From NCBI GenBank assembly GCA_003049485.1, contig PYST01000226.1, positions 1-63,265 on the forward strand: a DNA stretch of 63,265 nt, written 5' to 3'. The number at the start of each line of letters is the position of its first letter. Position 1 is the stretch's first letter. The position numbers and the translations under genes are program-made. Positions 54,944 to 63,265 of this stretch are shown one piece after another. Origin of the DNA: Ophioceras dolichostomum (lineage: Eukaryota; Ascomycota; Sordariomycetes; Magnaporthales; Ophioceraceae). The notes beneath the pieces were generated by a model. It was not told the DNA's origin. It saw only the letters and a list, made by a program, of their open reading frames with translations, and did no database searches.

Positions 54944-57900
54944 ATGACCCAAGGGATGAACCGGGGAAACACCACAGTAGCATCCATCTCGGACGCAGAT
55001 GCGCTCGCTCGAGCGCTCTACCGGCGGGCGCGCCTCGCAGGTCCTGACTTCGCCGACATCGCGACGGTAGTTAGGGGTCTGCACACAGTCCTCAAGCACC
55101 TGCGCGTTGAGGCCGAGGACCCTGACAGCCTGTTGAACACAAGCCAGCAGGAGAACAGCGTCTATGCTCGGCAGCTGGCCCCCATCGTCGAGGACTGCGA
55201 CTTCACGCTCAAGCAGCTCGACACCATCCTAGAAAAGTACGGTGGCACCGGCGCCGACAGTCCGTCCGACGAGCACCCGCCGCCCCAACAACAAAATGGT
55301 TGCTCCTCAAGAGATGGCCCATCCAACGCTGTTGCTTCGGCTGGCAGGGGAAACGGGCACGTCGTCGCCGGCATGATGGAGAGCCGCGAGAAAGACATGA
55401 TCGCCCTGATCCGCACCAAGCTGGCCAACCAGAAGACCAACATCGACATCTTCCTCGACACGGTGCAACTGCACAACCCGGCCAAGGCGCGCCGCCCCAT
55501 CGACAACTCGCAGAGCAGCACCCAGCTGGACGCCATCAAGGACAAGGTGGCCGCCATCGCCGCCCGCCTCGCCCGTCGCAGGAACGTCCAGTCGATGCCT
55601 CCGACCCTGCAGTCTTCGGGCAGCGAGCTAGAGGAGGAGGAGCTGTGGCAACAGTTCTGCACCGAGCTCACCAGGGAGGGGTTCTCGCACGATGTGCTGA
55701 TGAGGAACAAGGTACGACCACAGCCGCGAGTGACGCGTTCTGTTTTCTTTTATCTTCAAGCTTTTTCTGCGCGTAGCCGTCCATGTCCAGATTATCTCCT
55801 GGTTTTCGCTTTTCTCTCTTAACACTCCTGCTACCTCTGCCTATTTCATGCTGTTACTGTGATCCTTGCATTACTCCCTACCTTTCCTTTCCTTTCTATC
55901 GTCTTGCTCTTTGTGCTACCTGCATGTTCGTTTTTCATGTCTCTCCCTTCCTCTTTCTGTCTTTCCATGAAGAGTCTGGGCCGATTTTCACCACCACAAA
56001 TGCCGTCACACCTGGCGCAGACTATGTGTGTAATCCTGTGATCGTTTCGTACGAATGAGCAACAACAGAGGACCACTTCTTTTGTTTTGTTGGGCATGAA
56101 TAGATGGACTGACTGAGGCGATGATGATCCGAAACAGGAGGTCCTGCGGGCTTATATCCGCGAACTGGACTCCCACGGCCTTCTGGACAGCGACAGCTCG
56201 CCGTCTGTGCGAGGCCTGCTCGACCAGAGGCCCGCTACGCCCGTCGACTACCGGCCCACCCCCGGTCCACCCCCACGAGGCCCGCCTATGACTGTCACTC
56301 CGGCCTCGTACCCCGACCTTAGCGGCGACCTTAGCCCTAAGGAAGTCGTGTACCCTGCCAACGAGAACGAGAAGTTCCTGCCCTCCGTAAAGCTAGACCG
56401 GAGACCGCCGGACTACAGTAATGTCGGCCCGTCATCACAGTCCCACCCCGGCGCGCCGTTCCACATTATCACTGCCCAAGGGCCCCAGAGCCAGGCCCAG
56501 AACATCAACCCGCAGAGCCAGAACCTGAGCCCAACGGTTACCCGGGGTAACAGCCAGCTCCAAAGTTATAACCCCTACCACCCCAACAACCTGGGCCTGA
56601 ACCAAAGCCGCCAGGGCCCTAGCCCAACTGGCCATACCCAAAACCAAAGCCAGCAGCTGCAGAGCTATGCGTACCCCTACGCGCCACCTTCACCTCAACA
56701 TCTCCAGCCACCATCCTTCAACCAGCACAGGGCCTTGTCATCGTCCGCCGGTGAATCAGACTCGGACACAGAAGGCTCAACGTCGAGCGAGCTCCGTCTG
56801 CACGGACTCGCCCTCATCTCGACACGCGACCTGATGCAGCTCGACTTCCGCGAGGCCGAACGGCTCGCCTCACGCATGTCAGGCATGCATCTCGCACCTC
56901 ACATGCCTTATCCCCAGCAGTTCATCTCCCCCGGCACCTCCCCGAACAACCGCTACCTTCCTCCACCACCACAACAGCCGACAGACCATGTCCTGTCCAC
57001 CTCTCCGGGCCAGCAGCTCAGCGTCTCCCCGCGCTATGTGCCCCCACTCCCACCGCCATACACCAGCCCAACAGCCACCGAAAGCTCAACGGCTATGACC
57101 ATCACCTCACCAGTCGCGCCGCCAGCGTACGGCAACCTCTCCCCCCACCCGCCCAACGAGATGATGCTCCCACCGCACCAACAGCTATCCCGCCTCTACT
57201 CCCGCCTCCAACCGGACAGCGCGGGCCACGACATCCCCCTGGACGCCATGTGGACCAAGATCCGCCGCAGCCTCGTCAGCCCCGAGGTCCTCTCCAAAGC
57301 TGGCGTGCGCTACGAGGCCCGCCCGGACTTCGTCGCCGTGCTCGGCGTTCTCAGCCGCGCCGAGATCGCGGAGTACGCCCGACGCAGCGAGGAAGTCAGG
57401 CGGCAGCGCGCCGGCTACAATAATTACGATAACCAAAAAACCCCGCCTCTGCCTCCCCGGTACCAGATGCGCGGCGGCAACGGCCGCGGCTACGACGGTC
57501 ACGGCCAAGGTGACGGCGGTCACGGCCCGTACCGCGGCCGCGACTACAAGCCGCACCGGTCCGGCTCGACGAGCGATTCGGAGAGCAGCAACCTCTGGGA
57601 CGAGAGCGATACCTCCTCCGAAGAGGAGCGGGAGCGGAGACGTGAGCGGAGGCGATATCGTCGCGAGCACGAGCGCGACAGCAAGAGCGAGAAGGACCGT
57701 GAAAGGGAAAAGGACAGCAAGAAGGACAACAAGAAGGACGACAAGGAAGACGAAGACGAGAAAGGCACCAAAGTCTACCCCTTCATCCTCCCCCTCGCAG
57801 CCGCAGCCGCCGCGAAGATGGGCAGCGGCGGAAACAACAACGCCACCGATAGCAACAACAAAGGCACTCCCGCGGCGACGGTCTCACCCAAGCCGATCCT

Positions 57901-58444
57901 CAAGAACAAGAACGAGAACCACGTCCGCTTCCACCGCGACGGCCCCATCGAGATCTCGCCCGAGGAGGCAGCCGCCGAGCAACGCCACCGCGAACAACAA
58001 CAGCGAAACAGCTTCAACCGCGAACGAAGCGACCGGAGCGACCGAGAACGAGACTGGGACCGCGAGCGCGACCGTGCCCGGGAGCGTGAGCGCCGTCGTC
58101 GCGACCGCGAACCGGAGCGCAGTGCGGATCGATCAGACAGAGGTGGCGGCGGGGACCACGACCGACGGCGTAGCGGCGGCGTCGCCAGCGACAGGGAGCA
58201 CCGCGAGCGGGACCATCACCGTCCCTCGCGACACCACAGCCATGGCCACGGTAGCCACGGGCACAGTCACAGCCATTCCCACAGCCACAGCCACAGTCAT
58301 AGCGCCAATGGTGGCGGGAGTCGGGACCGGGAGAAGCAGCGCGACAAAAAGAAGGCGTGGGGCGAGACGCTCGGCGCCGTGGGCATCGGGGGCGCGGCGG
58401 CGAGTTTGCTGAGCGTTCTTAGCGAGGCTGCTTCTGGGTTCTAG
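54944..58444 (+). CDS. DUF8035-type large disordered protein, two exons
   Basis: Predicted 1024 residues; exons 54944-55711 and 56138-58444, joined by a 426-nt intron, long for this window. A second ATG at 54956 is an alternative start. The first exon is a helical domain beginning ADALARALYRRARLAGPDFA and DIATVVRGLHTVLKHL, of the type found at the N-terminus of many Pezizomycotina proteins. The middle is Pro/Gln/Asn-rich disorder. At about 627-680 MWTKIRRSLVSPEVLSKAG... VLGVLSRAEIAEYARRSEEV matches the DUF8035 pattern (WTKI..LV.PE.L...RFE...DFV.VL.VL...EI...). A charged Arg/Glu/Lys region, an EISPEEAAAE segment, a Gly/His/Ser repeat and a final glycine-zipper (GETLGAVGIGGAAASLL) follow. Function unknown. 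Confidence 0.8.
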
Positions 58445-59694
58445 TATCATCAAACATCATCATCACGTCACGAAAGTTCGAAAAAGTCGGGGAAGGGAGA
58501 GAGAGGTGAGGGGGTAAGGAGAAGGGGGGGATGGAGAAGGAGAATGCTGACGAAGAGACGAAGTCGACGATGATGAAAAAGGTGGACGGTCTATCTTTTT
58601 TTTTTTCGAGAACGAGGGGACGGACGAAGGTTGTCATCCATTGCATGCACACGAGCCTAGAGAAAAGAGTATGATCATCAATCAGTTATGTGGTAAGGGA
58701 GAACAGGAACTGGAGGACAGTCAGATCTATGGTACAACACGGATATGGACGGAGGCGATATTTCGACTTTATTTCTTTTCCTTTCTCCCTTTTTGACGAT
58801 TTAATGATTCTTTTTTTGACTTTTTTCCTTCATGTTTTGTTCTACTTTTCTTCTTATAAGATCTTGGCTGCTTCAAAATTGTTTTTCATTTGTATTTTTT
58901 CCCCCTTCTTCACCGAGCTAAGGCAAGACAACCCATGAGAGGAAGCAACCGCACAAGAAGAGGAGGCAAAACGACGAGTTTGGGGGAACCAAGCTGGGTA
59001 CGAGCGATGATGATGATCGGTCTGCACTCTGGTCTCTCTCTCTAGGTACACAGACAAGTGAGACAGTCAGGGCCTGGCCAACGTGTAATTATGTAAATAT
59101 AGCGGGATGGGAACGGGGAACACGAGGGCTTCCCCATTTTGTAGTTCTTAGGAAGATACCCGGGCTGGGAGAGTCTGTTTCTGTCTGCTATGCTATTTCA
59201 TTATTACCTTTTCAGTTGTGCTATTTCGAACTTCTCTTCAGGCTCCATACCGCCTCCGCACCTGCTTTTCTTTGGCCGGCCAATGCACTGCGATCTAAAC
59301 CGACCCACCACAACCCATGTTGCTAATATCGGATGCTTATATTCTCCTACCGAAAACGAAACGGAACGGGTATTCTAGTATCGTTACTGTAGTAAACCTA
59401 CCCTATCATCTGCGACTGTCTATAGACTACAGATACGATCGTCGTCAAGAACCATTGGTAGCATTGATTATCATCATTAGTCCTCGCCTGCCCAACATCT
59501 TCATGCCAACTCTGTCCTATGTGTGCACGCACGCCATCCTTAGTATATATGCAGATCCTAAAACACGCTTAACACGAGGTAGTAGTATTCAATGCCTTCT
59601 CCAAACGGCCTCCCTCCCAATGTCCGCCCTTTAAACTTCTTCCTAGTACCGAGTTAGGTACCTTACCTAGGGAGGTAATTTTCATCTTTATCTT
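58445..59694. other. Convergent intergenic region
   Basis: Between the DUF8035 gene and the DPB11-like gene, both of which end here. T-rich tracts near 58591-58605 and 58770-58860; no gene recognised. Confidence 0.5.
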
Positions 59695-62600
59695 TCACCG
59701 CCTCCTCGTCCGTCTCCCCACACCGAACCCCCCCGCCCCAGCACCAGTGCCGGCCGCACCCTCCTGCAAATCCCTGAACGTCAACTTCCCCGCGCGACCA
59801 TCATCATCATCATCACCCGCCCCCTCCACCGCCACACCAGCGACCCCCTCAGCACCAGCCATGAGCAGCGCCTTGTACTTCTTCGCGTTCGGGTCCTCGT
59901 ACTCGAGCTGCGTAGCCGGCGGCGGCCGCCTCCGAGCCTCGGCATCGGCCTCTGTCTCCTCCTCCTCCCCGCCGTCGAGGTGGTGCGACAGCGAGCGCAC
60001 CAGCCCCGCCACCATCGGCGCAGCAGCACCTCCCGCACCACCTCCCCCTGCAGCCGCTGCTGCTGCCGCTGCGTTGGCACCGCCGCCGACGGTATCAGTT
60101 GCGCTACCAGTAGAAGCAGCAGAGACGTTCGACACAGCCCGGCCCATGATCTTCCTCTTGCGCCGCCTCGGCGGCGGTGCTGCGGCTGCACTACCGCTAG
60201 CAACAGCGTAGGCATGGGCATGGCTTCCTGAGCCATGCTCCTTACCGTTGCCGTCGCTCCCCAGAGACGCCGGCGCGTCGAGGAGTGACGTAAGCTTGCT
60301 CGACAGCACCGCGTGGTCCGCCGCGGCTTTCTGTTGCCGCTGCAGACGCTGCTGGTCGAGTATCTTGCGTCTGAGCTCCTCAGCATCTGGGTTCTTGGCC
60401 GCGGCGACGTGCTCTTCTTCATCTTCCTCCCTGGAGTCGGCTGCTTCGTCTTCGGCTGCGGAGTCGGCGACTTCGCTGTGTATCCGGACGAGACTGCGGC
60501 GGCCCTTGCGTCTTGGTTGTGGCGGCAACGCGGGCTGTTTCTGCTGCTGCTGCTGCTGCTTCTTGCTTGCGACATGAGGAGGAGGAGGAGGGTCTTGCTT
60601 CTGTGGCGAAGGGGATTTGTTGAGTGCGTTGGACGAGACTTCGGAGAGCGGAGCTGATGTGTTTCGACTTGCGGTCGTAGCCATCGTAGCACCGGAGTTT
60701 TGTTCGGTCCTGGCCTGATTCGTGGGCGCCGTCTCGAAAGGTGCCGTCTCCACTGAGTCCTCTTGTTGTATCTTGGGTGGGGGCAGAGCTGTTGGCTGCG
60801 TTGGCGAGTTGCCGTCGTCGTCGTCACCCCCGTCCAGGCACTCGTTGTCAAACGCCGTAGTGTCGAATGGCCTTATTCCGGTCGACTTTTTGCCCGTCGG
60901 TCTCCGAGAATCCTCCGCCTGAACCACCGGAAGTTCCTCGGACGACGCAGTCGTAGACTTAGAATCTCGCCGCATTGGCTCCTTGCCCTTGTCTTTGCCT
61001 TTCTGTAATCCCGAGGCCGCCGACGCCTCCAAAGTCTGAGGCGGAGTGAGGCTCTGATTCAGCTCAGGAAACATGAACGGGCGAAAGGGTACCTTGAAGC
61101 CCGCCGCAATGCACTCCCACAGCCAGTCGGCGCTCACGACGGGCACCTTCCACGCAATCGCGAGGTCCAGCTTCTGCTTCCGGATGGCGTCCAGCGACGT
61201 GGCGACGAGAACAGAACTCTGGGCGGTGAAGCGCTCGTCGTAGCGCGCGCCCAGCTGGCGTACAGCCTTGTCCACCTGGTTCAGGTCGACGCCGGTGAAG
61301 CCCGACGTGCACACAGCCAGCTGCTCGAAGCCCCTGACGGGGTAAACCGGGAAAGGGCGCCCGATCACGTGGGCGGTCGGGTCGAAAAACTGCTTCTTGT
61401 GCAGACACTTCTCGATGTAGAACTCCGTGACCACGCCGATATCGTCCGTGGTGAAGATGCGTGGGTGCGTCACAGACTGAGACTCTTGTGGCACCACGAG
61501 GATCCGGCGTCGGAATGCCGCGACCGCCGCCGCCGAGCTGAGGTCGTCCAGGGTGGGGGCCATCTGGCCGCCCATGGAGAGGATGGTGCTGGCCAGCACG
61601 TCGGTCTGCCGTCGGGAGAAGGAGGAGACGAGAAAGAAGTAGCACGAGTGGAACACGGGCTCCTGCACGGGCAGCCCTAGCGTCGTCGCAGGCCGCGACA
61701 GCGCCGGCTGCGTGTCTTGTGTGAGCGAGGACGTCGCGGCGGACGGACCCACACTGCTACTCGTCTGCGGCCTCGCCCCAGCAGAGGATTCTTGGCGCAT
61801 GACTTGTCTCTGTCCCAGGTCTAGCCCCAGACCTAAGCCACCTGGGCCCTCCTCCTGGCCATGCGCATTGCTCGGGCTGTCGTCATCTGCCGTGCCATCG
61901 TCGACACCACCCACAGCTGGCGACGGGCGCTGGGAGGTGGGCTTGTTGCCGAGGACGTCGCACCAGAGCCCATCCCGTTGGTTGCCCAGCTTCGCGCTAG
62001 CGGTCCGTCTGAGCTTCCTCTTGCGGTCATCCTGCGCAGCAGCAGCAGCACCAGCCGCCCCACCAGCCGCAGTCGACGCCTCGCGGGCCCTCTTCCCGAG
62101 CGAAGTCCGTCGGTCTCGGTAGTCCTGCAGACGTTTCCACGCGCCGACGCCGCGCTCGTTCTTGGGCAGCAGAGGGTCGTATCGCACCTCGTCTAGGATC
62201 ATGCCCCGCTCCACGCTCTCGCGCACCCACTCTATCGACACAGTGTGGGTGCCCCAGGACTTGGCCGCTGTGTACTTCCTCCCCTCCGGCCGGTTGACGA
62301 CGAGGTGCGTCACTTTTCTCGTGAGGTCGCCCGTGTAGGCCGCGCCGTTCGCGTGGATCGTGTTCATGATGTCGTTCCTTTCTTCAGCGTCGTCGAACCC
62401 GGTGAGGCAGATCAACAGTCTCCCGCGAAGGTGGTTGTTGTTGATGGCTATGGCTCCTGCTCCTGCTCCAGCTCCGAGTGCTGGTGCCGGTGCGCCCAAG
62501 AGGTCGCCGCCGTCCGTCTCGAAGGCCTTCAGACGCCACCTCTTCTCCAGCGCCCTGAAGTCGATCGGCGCGTCCTGTGTCCAGAGATCGCGGACAGCCT

Positions 62601-63004
62601 CGACCCATCCCGCGGCCATAGCCTTGATATCGGGTCGTTCCTTGGCGACATGGCGGTATTTGGGCGTATCGTACTCGCCCACGATCAGGTGCGTCACATC
62701 GGGTGTCAGGTCGTACTTGTGGGTGCCGCCGAGCTCAGTGGCATTTTTGGCTATTTCGGACTATAGTCGAGAGGCATATCAGACAACAGGAGATTGCGTC
62801 AGTTGTGATCGTAGCAAACAAATAGACAGCACCATGTAATGGCGGGGCAAGACATTAGCTTGTTCTCGCAAAAGGGACTCGGACGGCGGCTTGACTTACC
62901 CTCTGCTCTGGTGGTATGCTCGTGCAGCAGACCACAACTCCAAGAAATGGATGCGCCGGATCGAACAGCGCGTCGTCGAAGTCTGACGACGGCAGCGAAT
63001 TCAT
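59695..63004 (-). CDS. DPB11: Dpb11/Rad4/TopBP1-type BRCT protein, two exons
   Basis: Predicted 1056 residues; exons 63004-62900 and 62760-59695 (intron 138 nt). This family scaffolds replication initiation and the ATR-type checkpoint by binding phosphorylated Sld3 and 9-1-1 partners. Four BRCT domains are visible: about 20-105 (opens HPFLGVVVCCTSIPPEQR, then THLIVGEYDTPKY), about 147-240 (LLICLTGFDDAEERNDI, THLVVNRPEG, SIEWVRESVERG), about 404-503 (FFLVSSFSRRQTDVLASTIL) and about 512-599 (QLAVCTSGFTGVDLNQVDKA, VVSADWLWECI). The C-terminal third is disordered, rich in Ser, Gln and Ala, with a basic end GVGRRTRRR. The ATG at 63004 directly follows TTCCAG, so a short upstream exon could exist instead; everything else is firm. 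Confidence 0.9.
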
Positions 63005-63265
63005 CTGGAAGCAACTGATTGTCAAGGCAATCAAGCAAAGCCATCCATACACCAAAAAAAGAGTTGGAAGTTGAAGGTCTGGGTCGAGGGCGTGTTCTCC
63101 ACAAGCGCGTCATCCCGACGCGTTCAATTTTGGAGCCAAACGAGGAGGGCCACAGGGCTGAGTGGATGCCCCACCAACCGGCGCCCACTAGGTGCACACT
63201 GCTGTGCGCTTAGATAAGTAAAAACTACTTACGTAATTGTCAAAAATGCATCTAACGCAGCCAAC
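63005..63265. other. Upstream region of the DPB11-like gene, window edge
   Basis: Possible leader or upstream exon of the minus-strand gene. Nothing else recognised. Confidence 0.4.

Noticed and set aside
1..63265. Secondary-metabolite cluster or a new defence system
   Set aside because: No polyketide synthase, NRPS, terpene cyclase, NLR-type or nuclease cluster seen; the UDP-glycosyltransferase stands alone and the 39-63 kb genes are housekeeping.

Overview
This window looks like nuclear DNA of a filamentous ascomycete (Pezizomycotina, probably Sordariomycetes). The reasons are intron-bearing genes with short introns (mostly 70-140 nt, GTAAGT-type donors, CTAAC/CTGAC-type branch points), GC-rich coding DNA, and typical fungal families: a rhodopsin-domain PTH11-like membrane protein, a fungal UDP-glycosyltransferase, an APC amino-acid permease, a DUF8035-type protein and degenerate pogo/Fot1-type transposons. 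I cannot name the species. Exon-intron models were built by hand. For every multi-exon gene the exon lengths sum to a multiple of three and the joined protein reads through conserved motifs, but none has transcript support.

Layout. 0-6 kb: a small secreted cysteine protein, an acidic repeat protein with a CAG/CAA tract just upstream, and a three-exon UDP-glycosyltransferase, all on the minus strand. 7-15 kb: an accessory island with two related, decayed pogo/Fot1-type elements. Element 1 lies around 7.5-9.04 kb and ends at a TA. Element 2 (12364-14067) has inverted ends and TA duplications at both sides and splits a host gene. Between them sits a four-exon secreted beta-trefoil (ricin-B-like) protein. 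15-32 kb: a Cys-rich single-pass membrane protein, an amino-acid permease, a Ser-rich small protein, a PARP-like ADP-ribosyltransferase with a Trp at the usual Tyr position, a secreted PEBP-like protein with a 10-nt exon, a rhodopsin-domain receptor-like protein, and an acidic protein with a 9-bp minisatellite. 32-39 kb is gene-poor and holds one broken Cys-rich protein gene at an assembly join (114-bp duplication around one N).

39-63 kb is a housekeeping block. It has an Arg/Ser/Asp-rich protein, ELG1 (PCNA unloader, RFC-like AAA+) divergent from UTP8 (rRNA processing), a large DUF8035 protein, and a four-BRCT Dpb11/Rad4/TopBP1 homologue at the right edge. ELG1 and DPB11 both act in DNA replication and the damage response, and the PARP-like gene may belong to the same theme. 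The rest do not form an evident pathway or gene cluster.

I found no biosynthetic cluster, CRISPR, rRNA or complete tRNA gene. The most interesting signals are these: the transposon termini that create a GTAAGY splice-donor sequence at both host junctions; the host gene split by element 2; the H-W-E variant PARP-like triad; and the misassembly within a Cys-rich membrane/secreted gene.
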